Notes: generated from the sequence alone by a model not told the origin. A stretch of DNA of 64,000 nt from Oscillospiraceae bacterium (GCA_017550645.1 JAFZOI010000036.1:210533-274532); one strand, 5' to 3'. Positions 1 through 9,144 are shown, numbered from the stretch's first letter. A program made the numbers and translations.

Positions 1-288
1 GAAATACACCGTCACGTCGCCGCCGCAGATCATGCCGAGGTCTTCGACGTCGTTTTTGGCGAGGATGTAGGCGTGCGAGCCGCCCTTGCCCTCGGCGAGC
101 ATCTCGAGCGCCTTCTTCTGCGCCTCGAATTCGACTCTGCCGCCGCCTATCGTCCCGACGGAGGTCCCGTCCGCCGTGACAGCCATCATGGCGCCGGCCC
201 CGCGCGGCACCGAGCCGGACGACGCCGTCACCGATACGAGCATCAGGGGGACGCCCGCCGTTATTATCCTGTCGAGTATTTTTCTCAT
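1..288 (-). CDS. XdhC/CoxI family protein, N-terminal part (runs off the left edge)
   Basis: The 96 visible residues match the N-terminal XdhC_CoxI domain of proteins that help insert or mature the molybdenum cofactor of xanthine dehydrogenase-type hydroxylases. Seen: an SVTASSGSVPRG stretch, GTIGGGRVE and, at the edge, GMICGGDV, which are the conserved blocks of this domain. ATG at 288 follows GGAG by 7 bases. The Rossmann-like C-terminal domain would lie outside the window. The hydroxylase itself is not visible, so its substrate cannot be inferred. Family call is firm; exact role is not. Confidence 0.85.
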   Translation of the reverse strand, partial: MRKILDRIITAGVPLMLVSVTASSGSVPRGAGAMMAVTADGTSVGTIGGGRVEFEAQKKALEMLAEGKGGSHAYILAKNDVEDLGMICGGDVTVYF

Positions 289-340
289 TCTTTCAGCTCC
301 CTGCCCGCGCGCCGGAGCGCGCCGTGTTCCGCAAATAATA

Positions 341-370
341 AACGCGGCGGGGCATGAACGCCCCGCCTGC
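341..370 (-). terminator. GC-rich hairpin between two minus-strand genes
   Basis: Arms GGCGGGGC (346-353) and GCCCCGCC (360-367) flank a 6-base loop, just past the stop of the P-loop gene. On the minus strand it is followed by only a short T-rich stretch, so it is a weak intrinsic terminator at best. Confidence 0.4.
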
Positions 371-381
371 CTTCCCTTTAT

Positions 382-795
382 TTATTCGAAATACTTCTTC
401 ATGCCCTCGGTGGCGTTGGAGACGTCCTCGCTGATGGTGATGAAGAAAAATATGTTCTCTTTCTCGGAAAACGCGGAGAGCCAGTCAAGGAATTTCTCTG
501 TCTCCGCCGTGTCCTTGGTGCCGACGAGCTTATAAAGGCTGTCTATGAATATGGTCGAAACGTCGTAATTGCCGGCGTGCAGTCCGCTTATGAAGCCTTT
601 GAGGAACTCGAAGGTCCCTATGCTGTAATCGCTGGCGAAGATGAGCCTTGCCTCATAGGGTATCTCGTAAGTGAGGGAACGGTCCTTCTCGATAACGTAT
701 ACGCTTCCCTTGTCCTCCGCGACGGCCTTCTTTACCAGTTCGACCAGCCGCTTCGTCTTCCCCGAGCCCTTCAGGCCCATCATTACCTTAACCAA
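382..795 (-). CDS. Small P-loop NTPase-like protein of unknown function
   Basis: This 137-residue protein begins with a beta-strand followed by a Walker A loop (GLKGSGKT, residues 7-14). A Walker B-like strand TIFIDSLYKL lies near residue 85, and the end is acidic and aromatic. It has no membrane segment. The TTG start at 795 is chosen because starting at the later ATG (783) would delete the first strand of the P-loop fold; GGAG lies 11 bases upstream. It has its own promoter (835-863) downstream of pgi, so it is probably transcribed alone. Nucleotide binding is likely; no function or partner can be assigned. Confidence 0.7.
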   Translation of the reverse strand: MVKVMMGLKGSGKTKRLVELVKKAVAEDKGSVYVIEKDRSLTYEIPYEARLIFASDYSIGTFEFLKGFISGLHAGNYDVSTIFIDSLYKLVGTKDTAETEKFLDWLSAFSEKENIFFFITISEDVSNATEGMKKYFE

Positions 796-834
796 CTTTG
801 ACCACGCTCCTTTGCAAGTATTTCTTCTTTTTCT

Positions 835-863
835 ATAATACCATCCCGAACGTGATTGTTCAA
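835..863 (-). promoter_or_regulatory. Sigma-A type promoter for the small P-loop gene
   Basis: On the minus strand TTGAAC (863-858) and TATTAT (840-835) are separated by 17 bases, about 40 bases upstream of the TTG start. Confidence 0.55.
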
Positions 864-879
864 CACCGGTTTTGAAATA

Positions 880-2133
880 TTATTCGTTTCTTAACAGTTC
901 GCGCATGATCTTTTTATAATCCTCGACGCCGGGCTGGTCGAACGGGTTCACCCCGTCCATGTACGCGGACACGGCGCAGGCGGCTTCAAAGAACCAGATG
1001 AGCGCGCCGGCCTCCTCCGCGCAGGGCTTTTCGGCCTCGACGCTCATAACGGGGACGCCGCCCGCGCTGTGGGCGCTGATGACGGCTCTGCGTATGGCCG
1101 AGGCTATGCCCCCGAGGCTCTTGCCGGAAAGGTCGTCGTCGATGCCGTCGCCTGTGGACGGCACGCACAGATCTGGCCCGTCTCCGGCAAAATGCAGCAT
1201 CGTCTCCATGAGCGTCCTCGGCCCCTGCTGGATGAACTGGCCTATCGAATGCAGTTCGGCGGGCATCTCGAGGCTCACGGGGAATATCCCCCTGCCCTCC
1301 TTGCCCTCGGACTCGGCAAAAAGCTGCTCGTACCAGTCGCCCAGACCGCGCAGGCAGGGCTCCCAGCAGGAGAGCAGCTCGCCCGTGAAGCCATTTTCGG
1401 CGAGCAGCCTGCGGGCGGAGGCGTAGCGAAGCTCGGGGCTCTCCGCTCCGAGGCTGAGCATGCAGGCCTTTTCGGCGCGGGCTCCTGCAAGCAGGGCCTC
1501 CGTATCTATCCCCGCTGCGGCGGCGGGCAGAAGCCCGACGGGACTCAGCACGCTGTACCTTCCGCCGACTCCCGACGGGATGCCGTAATGCCGCCAGCCG
1601 CGCTCACGCGCGAGCGCGAGCAGGGCTCCGCGGCAAGGGTCGGTCGTGACCGTCACGCGGTCCTTCGCGGCCTCGCCGTATTTCTTTTCAAGCAGGCCGA
1701 GCAGCAGTCTGAAAGCGGCGGAGGGCTCGGTCGTGCCGCCGGATTTGGATATGACGTTGACCGAGAAATCCCGCTCTCCGAGGTATTTCAAGAGCTCGGC
1801 CGTCCTCCTCGCGGAGAGGTCCTTGCCCGCGAAGACGACTTTTTTCGGCCCGAACTCGGGAGTCAGCATCTCCATGAGGGCGCGCGCCCCGAGATACGAG
1901 CCGCCTATGCCTACGACCACGAGCACCTCGGACATGCCGTTTATGCGCGCGGCCTCGGCCTTTATCGCGTCAAGGCCGCCCGTCTCCTCAGGCAGGCGGA
2001 GCCAATCCGTAAACTCTCCGCCGGCGCCCTTGCCGCTTTCAAGCAGAGAAAGCGCGGGACGCGCGCGGGAAGCGGCGGCGCGGGCGAGCGCGTCGCCGGA
2101 TATGCCGGAGGCGGAAGCGTCAAAAGTTATCAC
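880..2133 (-). CDS. pgi: Glucose-6-phosphate isomerase
   Basis: Interconverts glucose-6-phosphate and fructose-6-phosphate in the cytosol (glycolysis and gluconeogenesis). The 417 residues carry the family signatures: GIGGSYLGARA near residue 76, the phosphate-binding SKSGGTTEPS near 129, the QQGPRTLMET block with its catalytic glutamate, ELHSIGQ, and a C-terminal EDYKK lysine region. It is somewhat shorter than the usual bacterial enzyme of about 450 residues but keeps all active-site blocks. A GTG start at 2133 is preceded by GAGGTG at good spacing. It appears monocistronic, with the D,D-carboxypeptidase upstream on the same strand. Confidence 0.95.
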   Translation of the reverse strand: MITFDASASGISGDALARAAASRARPALSLLESGKGAGGEFTDWLRLPEETGGLDAIKAEAARINGMSEVLVVVGIGGSYLGARALMEMLTPEFGPKKVVFAGKDLSARRTAELLKYLGERDFSVNVISKSGGTTEPSAAFRLLLGLLEKKYGEAAKDRVTVTTDPCRGALLALARERGWRHYGIPSGVGGRYSVLSPVGLLPAAAAGIDTEALLAGARAEKACMLSLGAESPELRYASARRLLAENGFTGELLSCWEPCLRGLGDWYEQLFAESEGKEGRGIFPVSLEMPAELHSIGQFIQQGPRTLMETMLHFAGDGPDLCVPSTGDGIDDDLSGKSLGGIASAIRRAVISAHSAGGVPVMSVEAEKPCAEEAGALIWFFEAACAVSAYMDGVNPFDQPGVEDYKKIMRELLRNE

Positions 2134-2188
2134 GGAAAATCACCTCAGGGATAGTTTATCCCATCCGGCCGATTTATACAAGCCCCGA

Positions 2189-3391
2189 TCAGTGCGATCT
2201 CAGGCAGCAGAGCGTTCGCAGGTAGCGGACGAATATCTGCCCCCACGTCAGGCGCGGGATTTCCTCCGGCGCGACGACGGCGCGCTCGGCGAGGACTTCC
2301 CCCGCCGCGTTTGTTATCGTCAGTGTCCCGATCCGACGACCCGCCGGGACCGGCGCTTCGAGCGAGGCTTCGAGCTCGACCGAGCGCTCTATGCCCGAGA
2401 GCTCCGACTTACCTACGAGGAGCTTTCCCTCGCTTTCGACGACGGGCTGGATATAGTCGCCCGTCCCGAGGCTCACGGGTATGGGCGGGAGCGGCTCTGC
2501 GGGCGAGACTTCCGTCAGGGCGTAATTCGCGAAGGCGTAATTGAGCAGCGTTTTCGCGCTCTCGAACCTTATGTCCGAAGTGTCAGCGCCCATTATGACG
2601 GCAATGTACTCCACCCCGCCGCGCATCGCCGTCGCCGAGAGGCAGTACTTCGCCTCCTGCGTAAAGCCCGTTTTGAGCCCCGTCGCGCCGTCGTAAAAGC
2701 GCACGAGCTTATTCGTGTTGGAAAGCCCGAACTCGCCTCCGCGAACGGAGTCCGTCCAGATGCAGGTATACTTCCGGATGAGCTCGTGCCCCATCAGCTC
2801 GCGGGACATCAGGGCTATGTCCCACGCGCTCGTCAGGTGCTCAGATTCGGCGGGAAGCCCCGTGCAGTTGGCAAAGACGGTATCGGCCATGCCGAGCTCG
2901 GCGGCGCGGGCGTTCATGCGCGATACGAAGGCCTCTTCGCTTCCCGCGACGCGCTCGGCGAGCGCGACGGCCGCGTCGTTTGCGCTGGCGACGGCAACGG
3001 ACTTGATGAGATCGTCCGCGCTCATGCGCTCGTTTTCCTTCAGATATATCTGCGAGCCGCCCATGCCCGCGGCGTGAGCGCTCGCGGCGATCTGCTCGTC
3101 AAGAGAGAGCTCGCCGCGCTCGACGGCCTCCGTTACGAGCAGCAGCGTCATGACCTTCGTCACGCTCGCGGGGGCTCTTCGCTCGTGCGCGTTGAGCTCG
3201 TATATGACCGTTCCCGTCTCGCGCTCCATGAGGAGCGCCGAGGGGACGGCGAGCGCTATGTCCGAGACCTGAGCTATCGTCTCGACGGCGTCCCACTCGT
3301 TTTCGTCAAAGGGCTCGTCGGCGGAGGCGGCGCCGGCGAGCGCGAACACGAATACGGCCGCCAGCGCGGCGGCGAGCAATCTCTTTTTCAT
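2189..3391 (-). CDS. D-alanyl-D-alanine carboxypeptidase (DacF/PBP5 type)
   Basis: A secreted low-molecular-weight penicillin-binding protein that trims the terminal D-Ala from peptidoglycan stem peptides. A clear Sec signal peptide (KKR, hydrophobic core, ASA) is followed by the serine peptidase triad: SVTK (SxxK), SAN (SxN) and KTG in LKTGFTQEAKYCLSA. The C-terminal part fits the PBP5 beta-rich domain, and a short aromatic tail could act as the membrane anchor. The ATG at 3391 is preferred over that at 3397, because GGAG is 8 bases from the former and only 2 from the latter. About 400 residues is normal for the family. Confidence 0.93.
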   Translation of the reverse strand: MKKRLLAAALAAVFVFALAGAASADEPFDENEWDAVETIAQVSDIALAVPSALLMERETGTVIYELNAHERRAPASVTKVMTLLLVTEAVERGELSLDEQIAASAHAAGMGGSQIYLKENERMSADDLIKSVAVASANDAAVALAERVAGSEEAFVSRMNARAAELGMADTVFANCTGLPAESEHLTSAWDIALMSRELMGHELIRKYTCIWTDSVRGGEFGLSNTNKLVRFYDGATGLKTGFTQEAKYCLSATAMRGGVEYIAVIMGADTSDIRFESAKTLLNYAFANYALTEVSPAEPLPPIPVSLGTGDYIQPVVESEGKLLVGKSELSGIERSVELEASLEAPVPAGRRIGTLTITNAAGEVLAERAVVAPEEIPRLTWGQIFVRYLRTLCCLRSH

Positions 3392-3459
3392 GGTCATCTC
3401 TCCTTTTCGGGCTTATATCGGATATTATGAGCGCGCGGACGGCCTTATGAGCGCGGAGA

Positions 3460-3488
3460 TTGACAATCCTTTCCTTCGGGCATAAAAT
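3460..3488 (+). promoter_or_regulatory. Strong promoter for the thiI-cinA-prmA run
   Basis: TTGACA (3460-3465), 17 bases, TAAAAT (3483-3488), about 30 bases before thiI. The in-frame TTG at 3460 is part of the -35 box and not a start codon. Confidence 0.7.
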
Positions 3489-3516
3489 CAGCTTATCAGA
3501 CTTTAGGGGGATCCCC

Positions 3517-4686
3517 ATGAACGATATTATCCTTCTCAAGCAGGGAGAAATGGTCCTCAAGGGCCTCAACAAGCGCATATTCGAGCAGAAGCTCATGGCC
3601 AACGTCAACCGCCGCCTCGCTCAGTTCGGCGAATGGAACGTCTACTGCATCCAGTCGACGGTCTACGTCGAGCCGAAGGGCGAATGCGACATGGACGGCG
3701 CGTTCGACGCGATGAAGACCGTCTTCGGCGTCGCCGCGGTATCGCGCGCGGCCGCCGCGCCGAAGGACGCGGCCGCCATAGTCGAGACTGCAAAGACCTA
3801 TCTCGCGGACACGCTCCGCGCCGCCCGCTCCTTCAAGGTCGAGTCCAAGCGCGCGGACAAGAGCTTCCCGATGACGTCGATACAGCTCTCGCAGTACGTC
3901 GGCGGCGAGCTGCACGACGCATTCCCGCACCTCACGGTCGACGTGCACGAGCCGGAGCTCGTCGTCAACGTCGAGATACGCGACCTCGCGGCCTACGTCC
4001 ACGCGGGCGGCGAGCCGGGCGCGGGCGGGCTCCCCGTCGGCACCTGCGGGCGCGCGGTCACGCTGCTCTCCGGCGGCATAGACAGCCCCGTCTCGACGTG
4101 GATGATAGCGCGCCGCGGCGTCGAGGTCATCCCCGTGCATTTCTTCTCCCCGCCCTACACCTCCGAGGCCGCCAAACGCAAGGTCCTCGAGCTGGCGCGG
4201 CTGCTGCTGCCGTGGTGCGGCAAGCTCATGGTCGAGATCGTCCCGTTCACGGAGATCCAGGAGCAGATCAGGCTCAAATGCCCGGAGGAGTATTTCACGC
4301 TCATAATGCGCCGCTTCATGATGCGCCTCGCCGAGAACGTGGCTGATCTCAACGGCTGCAAAGCGCTCGTAACGGGCGAAAACCTCGGGCAGGTCGCGAG
4401 CCAGACGATGGAGGCTCTCGCCGTCACGGAGGACGCCTGCTCTCTCCCGATCCTGCGCCCGCTCATCGGCATGGACAAGACCGAGATAATATCCCGCGCG
4501 CGCGAGATAGGGACGTTCGAGACGTCCATCCTCCCCTATGAGGACTGCTGCACGGTCTTCACTCCGCGCCATCCCAAGACGAAGCCCCGCCTAGAGGACG
4601 TCGTCGCGGCGGAATCCGTACTCGATATAGAAGCGCTCGTCGCGGAGGCAGCGGCAAACACGGAGCGCGTCCGCATACAGCCTTGA
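3517..4686 (+). CDS. thiI: tRNA 4-thiouridine synthetase ThiI
   Basis: Adenylates U8 of tRNA and transfers sulfur to make s4U; in many bacteria it also supplies sulfur for the thiazole of thiamine. Seen: an N-terminal ferredoxin-like region and THUMP domain (about residues 1-165), then the PP-loop SGGIDSPVS near residue 185 and the TGENLGQVASQT block. There is no C-terminal rhodanese domain, so it resembles the Bacillus form, which needs a separate sulfur donor. The start at 3517 follows AGGGGG at good spacing; an upstream in-frame TTG lies in the promoter. It heads a plus-strand run with cinA 12 bases downstream. Confidence 0.95.
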   Translation: MNDIILLKQGEMVLKGLNKRIFEQKLMANVNRRLAQFGEWNVYCIQSTVYVEPKGECDMDGAFDAMKTVFGVAAVSRAAAAPKDAAAIVETAKTYLADTLRAARSFKVESKRADKSFPMTSIQLSQYVGGELHDAFPHLTVDVHEPELVVNVEIRDLAAYVHAGGEPGAGGLPVGTCGRAVTLLSGGIDSPVSTWMIARRGVEVIPVHFFSPPYTSEAAKRKVLELARLLLPWCGKLMVEIVPFTEIQEQIRLKCPEEYFTLIMRRFMMRLAENVADLNGCKALVTGENLGQVASQTMEALAVTEDACSLPILRPLIGMDKTEIISRAREIGTFETSILPYEDCCTVFTPRHPKTKPRLEDVVAAESVLDIEALVAEAAANTERVRIQP

Positions 4687-4698
4687 AGGAGCGAGAAT

Positions 4699-5964
4699 AT
4701 GAAAGCTGAGATAATCTCCGTAGGGACCGAGCTGCTGCTCGGCAACGTCGCCAATATAGACGCGAAGGACGTCTCCGAGGCGCTCAGCGAGCTCGGCATA
4801 GACGTATTCTTTCACACGGTCGTCGGCGACAACGAAGGCAGACTGCGCTCCGCGCTGGAGATAGCCGAAAAGCGCGCCGACATTATAATTACGACGGGCG
4901 GCCTCGGGCCGACCTACGACGATCTGACAAAGCAGACCCTCGCGGACTACTTCGGACGCAGGCTCATTTTCCATGAGGAAGTGGCCGAGAGCATCAGGGA
5001 GTTTTTCAGGAACATACGGCGCGCCGAGATGACGGAAAACAACCTCGCTCAGGCGATGCTGCCCGAGGGCTGCACGATATTCCACAACTCATGCGGCACG
5101 GCTCCGGGCTGCGGCTTCCGCTCGCGCGGAAAGCACGTCCTCATGCTGCCGGGCCCGCCGCGCGAATGCGACGCGATGATAAAGTCCGGCGTCGTCCCCT
5201 ACCTCACAGCGCTCTCCGACTCGGTCATCCGCTCGCACACGATAAGGGTCTACGGGCTCGGCGAATCCGCAGTCGAGCAGCGTCTGCGCCCGCTCATGCT
5301 CGAGATGCGCAATCCGACCCTCGCGCCCTACGCCGCTACGGCCGAGATGAGCCTGCGCCTGACGGCGAAGGCTCACTCCGCGGAGGAGTGCGAGCGCATG
5401 ATGGAGCCATACCTTGAAAGACTGCTCGACATGCTCGGCGACCGCGCCTACGGGACGGACGTCGGCTCGCTCGAGGAGGTCTGCGTCCGCGCGCTGACAG
5501 CCTCCGGGCGGACCTTCGCCTGCGCCGAATCCTGCACGGGCGGGCTGCTTGCCAAGCGCATAACTGACATCTCCGGCGCCTCCGCCGCCTTCCTCGGCGG
5601 GAGCGTTACATATACCGTCGCCGCCAAGCGTCTGCTCGGCGTTCCGGCGGATACCATAGAGAGATACGGCGTCGTCAGCGCCGAGACGGCGGCCGCCATG
5701 GCAAAGGCCGCGCATGATTTTTACGGCGCTGACTACGCCGCCGGCATAACCGGCCTCGCAGGGCCGGAGGGCGACGGCTCCGACGTCCCGGTCGGGACGG
5801 TCTACGTCGCGCTCGCGGACGGAAAGCGCGTATTCCTGCGCCGCCTCTCGCTTGCCAAGTTCGACCGCGAGAGAGTGCGCATCGTCGCGGCGAGCGAGGC
5901 TCTCGACCTGCTGCGCCGCGTCTGCATCGGGCTCGATCCCGCCGCGGAGGAATTCGGGGCATGA
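4699..5964 (+). CDS. cinA: CinA: nicotinamide-nucleotide amidohydrolase / competence-damage protein
   Basis: The 421 residues cover both CinA domains. The N-terminal MoCF_biosynth domain shows SVGTELLLGN (8-17) and ITTGGLGPTYDD near residue 57. The C-terminal deamidase domain shows CAESCTGG near residue 275 and GITGLAGPEG near 350. The C-terminal half hydrolyses NMN to nicotinate mononucleotide in NAD recycling; the N-terminal half is an ADP-ribose pyrophosphatase-like fold. Its stop overlaps the prmA start by 4 bases, implying translational coupling. Length is normal. Confidence 0.95.
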   Translation: MKAEIISVGTELLLGNVANIDAKDVSEALSELGIDVFFHTVVGDNEGRLRSALEIAEKRADIIITTGGLGPTYDDLTKQTLADYFGRRLIFHEEVAESIREFFRNIRRAEMTENNLAQAMLPEGCTIFHNSCGTAPGCGFRSRGKHVLMLPGPPRECDAMIKSGVVPYLTALSDSVIRSHTIRVYGLGESAVEQRLRPLMLEMRNPTLAPYAATAEMSLRLTAKAHSAEECERMMEPYLERLLDMLGDRAYGTDVGSLEEVCVRALTASGRTFACAESCTGGLLAKRITDISGASAAFLGGSVTYTVAAKRLLGVPADTIERYGVVSAETAAAMAKAAHDFYGADYAAGITGLAGPEGDGSDVPVGTVYVALADGKRVFLRRLSLAKFDRERVRIVAASEALDLLRRVCIGLDPAAEEFGA

Positions 5965-6914
5965 CGAACAGGTCGGGAGAAAACGACGCGCGCTATATCG
6001 AGATGACCGTCGAGGCGGACGGCGATATGGACGCTCTGACGGAGCTTCTCGCCTCGCTCGGCGTGACGGAGCTTATGATAGAGGACGGGAGCGAATTCGC
6101 AGACGTTCTCGCCGACAGCGATAAATACTGGGATTCCGAGCTCGACGAGAGCCTCCTGGCCCGCTCGCGGGCGACCTTCTATCTGCCCGACGACGAGGAG
6201 GGACGGCTCCGCGCCTCCGTGCTCGAAGCCGCGCTGACCGACGCGGGCAGGACCTTTACCCGACGCGACGTGCACAGCGGCGACTGGGAAAACGGCTGGC
6301 GGGAATATTACAAGCCCATGGACGTCGGCAAAAAGCTCGTCGTCGTCCCCGAATGGCTCGAAACGCCGGAAAACGGACGCATACCCCTGCGGCTCGATCC
6401 CGGCCTCATCTTCGGCACGGGCTCGCACCCGACGACGCGCATGTGCCTCGAGGCGCTCGAGGAATTTGCTCCGGGCGCTAAAAAAGTGCTCGACCTCGGC
6501 TGCGGCAGCGCGATACTAGCAATAGCCGCCCTCCTGCTCGGAGCGGAGAGGGCGACCGGCGTCGACGTCGATCCGCTCGCGCCCGACGTCGCGCGCGCAA
6601 ACGCCGCGCTCAACGCCATCGGGCCGGACCGGTTCGAAGCCGTCTGCGGCGACGCGGCAGACTTCAAAAGCGGCGACTTTGACCTCGTCCTCGCAAATAT
6701 CGTGGCCGACGTCATTTTGTCCATACTCCCCTCCGTGCCCGCGATGCTCGCGCAGGGCGGGCGCTTCATCTGCTCCGGCGTCATCGAAGGCCGCGAGGCG
6801 GAGATCGTCTCTGCAGCCGTGGCCGCCGGTCTCGCCGTGCTCGGCCATCTGAGCTCGGAGGGCTGGCACTGCTATATTATGTCAACCAAATCGGAGGATA
6901 AGGCATGGAACTGA
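5961..6914 (+). CDS. prmA: Ribosomal protein L11 methyltransferase
   Basis: SAM-dependent enzyme that trimethylates ribosomal protein L11. The 317 residues show an N-terminal L11-recognition domain, then GTGSHPTTRM and the SAM-binding VLDLGCGSAILAI block (near residue 175), and LANIVADVI, which carries the NxxA-type motif of this family. It overlaps cinA by 4 bases and the next RNA methyltransferase by 10, so the three are co-translated. Confidence 0.93.
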   Translation: MTNRSGENDARYIEMTVEADGDMDALTELLASLGVTELMIEDGSEFADVLADSDKYWDSELDESLLARSRATFYLPDDEEGRLRASVLEAALTDAGRTFTRRDVHSGDWENGWREYYKPMDVGKKLVVVPEWLETPENGRIPLRLDPGLIFGTGSHPTTRMCLEALEEFAPGAKKVLDLGCGSAILAIAALLLGAERATGVDVDPLAPDVARANAALNAIGPDRFEAVCGDAADFKSGDFDLVLANIVADVILSILPSVPAMLAQGGRFICSGVIEGREAEIVSAAVAAGLAVLGHLSSEGWHCYIMSTKSEDKAWN

Positions 6915-8008
6915 CGGCATCCTGTCTTTTCGGCATGGAGGGGCTGGTCGCGGACGAGCTCCGCTATATGGGCTTCGACGGGGTCGAGGCGGCGACGGGG
7001 CAGGTGTGCTTTCAGGGCGGACCGGCCGAGATCGTCAACTCCAACCTCCGGCTCAGGACGGCCGAGCGCGTTATGATAAAGCTCGGCGAGTTCCCCGCAA
7101 AGACCTTCGATATGCTCTTCGAGGGCGTCAAGGCGCTCCCGTGGGAGGACTACATAGAAAAAAGCGGCGCGTTCCCCGTGCGCGGCTCGTCGCTCGACAG
7201 CGCGCTGCACAGCGTCCCCGACTGCCAGCGGATAATAAAAAAGGCGGCGGCCGTCCGCCTTGCGGAGCATTACGGGCTGTCGCGTCTGCCCGAGGACGGC
7301 GCCGTCCATCAGATACGCTTTTCCATCATGCGCGACGTCGCGTGCCTTTACCTCGACACGAGCGGCGAGGGGCTCCATAAGCGCGGCTGGAGGCCGAACT
7401 CCAATCTCGCGCCGCTGCGCGAGACGCTCGCCGCGGCGATAGTCAAGCTCTCCCGCTTCAAGGGCAAAGAGATATTCATAGACCCCTTCTGCGGCAGCGG
7501 CACGATAGCCATCGAGGCGGCGCTCGCCGCGATAAACAGGGCTCCCGGCATAAACAGGAGCTTCGCGGCCGAGAGCTGGCCGCTCTGCCCGCAAAAGCTC
7601 TGGAGCGAGGCGCGCGAGGAAGCGCGGGCGGCGGAGTTTTCAGGCGGATATACGATACTCGCCAGCGACATAGACCCCGCCTGCATCGAGACGGCGAAGG
7701 CCAACGCAAAGCGCGCCGGGGTCGACGGGATAGTACGCTTCAAGACGGCCGACGCGCTCACGCTCCCCATCCCCGAGGGGCCCGGCGTCCTCGCGGCGAA
7801 CCCGCCCTACGGCGAGCGGCTGATGACCCCGCAGGAGGTGCAGAAGCTCTATTCCTCGATGGGGCGGGCATGGAAGGGACTTGCCGGCTGGAAGCAATAC
7901 TATCTGACCAACAATCCGGAATTTGAAAAATATTTAGGAAAAAGGGCGACAAAGAGAAGAAAACTTTATAACGGCATGATACAATGCAATCTGTACATGT
8001 ATTTTTGA
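6905..8008 (+). CDS. THUMP-domain class I SAM RNA methyltransferase (RlmL N-terminal half/YpsC type)
   Basis: Predicted 23S rRNA guanine-N2 methyltransferase of the RlmL/YpsC group. The N-terminal THUMP domain (about residues 1-160) is followed by a Rossmann methyltransferase domain with DPFCGSGTIAIEAA and the catalytic NPPYGERL motif typical of N2-guanine/N6-adenine enzymes. The 367 residues match the single-domain Firmicute form; E. coli RlmL has a second methyltransferase half. It follows prmA with a 10-base overlap. The target base is inferred from the family. Confidence 0.88.
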   Translation: MELTASCLFGMEGLVADELRYMGFDGVEAATGQVCFQGGPAEIVNSNLRLRTAERVMIKLGEFPAKTFDMLFEGVKALPWEDYIEKSGAFPVRGSSLDSALHSVPDCQRIIKKAAAVRLAEHYGLSRLPEDGAVHQIRFSIMRDVACLYLDTSGEGLHKRGWRPNSNLAPLRETLAAAIVKLSRFKGKEIFIDPFCGSGTIAIEAALAAINRAPGINRSFAAESWPLCPQKLWSEAREEARAAEFSGGYTILASDIDPACIETAKANAKRAGVDGIVRFKTADALTLPIPEGPGVLAANPPYGERLMTPQEVQKLYSSMGRAWKGLAGWKQYYLTNNPEFEKYLGKRATKRRKLYNGMIQCNLYMYF

Positions 8009-8041
8009 GACGCCATTACTGAGACGAGGAGGCCCCCGGCC

Positions 8042-8962
8042 TTGAAGCATCTTTTCATAATCAATCCCGCGGCGGGAAAGAAGCTCGATACCGACGAGCT
8101 CGCCGCCCGGATAACCGAGACCGCCTCGGCAAGGGGCGAGCCGTTTGAGATATACGTGACGAAAGGGCCGATGGACGCCTGCGGAAAGGTCCGCGGCGCG
8201 GCGGAGAGCGGCGAGGAGCTCCGCGTTTACGCCTGCGGCGGCGACGGGACGCTCAACGAGTGCGTCAACGGCGCGGCATGCCTCCCCAACGTCTCGGTCA
8301 CGCACTTTCCCACCGGCACGGGCAACGACTTCATCCGCGTATTCGGCGCGGCCGACGTCGAGCGCTTCCGCGACCTCTCCCTGCTCATGGACGGGACGGC
8401 CGTGCCGCTCGATCTAATCGACTGCAACGGGCGCTATTCCATCAATATCTGTTCCGTCGGCATCGACGCGCGCATAGGCACGCAGGTCCACGAATATTCC
8501 TCCAAGCCGCTCCTTTCCGGCGGCGCGGCCTACGTCGCTTCTCTCGTCGTCAACGTCTTCCGCGGGATAAACCAGCATCTGAAGATATCCCACGAGGGAT
8601 TTGAGGAGGGCGACTACGCGCTCGTCTGCGTCTGCAACGGCAGCTACTACGGCGGCGGCTTCCACCCCGTCCCCGAGGCGGCGCCGGACGACGGAGTGCT
8701 CGACTGCCTCGTCGTGAAAAAAGTCAGCGTATTCGGCTTTGCGCGCATGGTCGGGCGCTATTCCAAGGGGCGCTACGCGGATATGAGCGAGATCATGACC
8801 TGCCACAGGGGCGCGGAATTCAAAATTGAGTGCGCCGAGCCGCTGGATATAAACATCGACGGCGAACTCATGCGCGGCAGCGAGGTGCGTTTTTCCCTCC
8901 GCCCCGGCGCGGTCAGTTTCATCCTCCCGAAGGGCTCGGATCACCTCGCGGGACGGGTGTGA
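8042..8962 (+). CDS. Diacylglycerol kinase family lipid kinase (YegS/DgkB type)
   Basis: Phosphorylates diacylglycerol or a related lipid at the inner membrane face. The 306 residues open with FIINPAAGKK, carry the nucleotide-binding GGDGTLNECVNG near residue 66 and a FPTGTGNDF block near 90, and end in the beta-sandwich domain with DGE near 278. The start is TTG at 8042 with GGAGG 11 bases upstream. It is the last gene of the thiI run; an AT-rich gap and the groESL control region follow. The exact lipid substrate cannot be read from sequence. Confidence 0.9.
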   Translation: MKHLFIINPAAGKKLDTDELAARITETASARGEPFEIYVTKGPMDACGKVRGAAESGEELRVYACGGDGTLNECVNGAACLPNVSVTHFPTGTGNDFIRVFGAADVERFRDLSLLMDGTAVPLDLIDCNGRYSINICSVGIDARIGTQVHEYSSKPLLSGGAAYVASLVVNVFRGINQHLKISHEGFEEGDYALVCVCNGSYYGGGFHPVPEAAPDDGVLDCLVVKKVSVFGFARMVGRYSKGRYADMSEIMTCHRGAEFKIECAEPLDINIDGELMRGSEVRFSLRPGAVSFILPKGSDHLAGRV

Positions 8963-9072
8963 GATCGGGAGCAATACGGAGAAATCAGCCGATTTTGCAA
9001 GCATTTCCGGGGAAAATTATGAATTTTCCTTAAATTTATCGGATTTTACATCGTTTTTCTTTTATTTTAGGC

Positions 9073-9104
9073 TTGATATTTAATAATTTGCGGGTTATTA
9101 TAAT
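9073..9104 (+). promoter_or_regulatory. groESL promoter
   Basis: A consensus TATAAT (9099-9104) sits directly against the CIRCE operator. The best -35, TTGATA (9073-9078), is 20 bases away, wider than optimal, so the exact -35 is uncertain. Confidence 0.55.
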
Positions 9105-9144
9105 AGCGTGTTAGCACTCAGGTACAAAGAGTGCTAACACGCTA
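9104..9144 (+). promoter_or_regulatory. CIRCE operator (HrcA site) with extended arms
   Basis: The core TTAGCACTC-N9-GAGTGCTAA (9111-9137) is a perfect match to the HrcA operator. The palindrome continues outward: 16-base perfect arms TAGCGTGTTAGCACTC (9104-9119) and its complement (9129-9144). It lies between the -10 and the groES start, as expected for HrcA repression released on heat shock. Confidence 0.97.

Noticed and set aside
3460..3516. A longer ThiI starting at the TTG at 3460
   Set aside because: That TTG is the first part of the TTGACA -35 box; the ATG at 3517 has a proper ribosome site and matches the family N-terminus.
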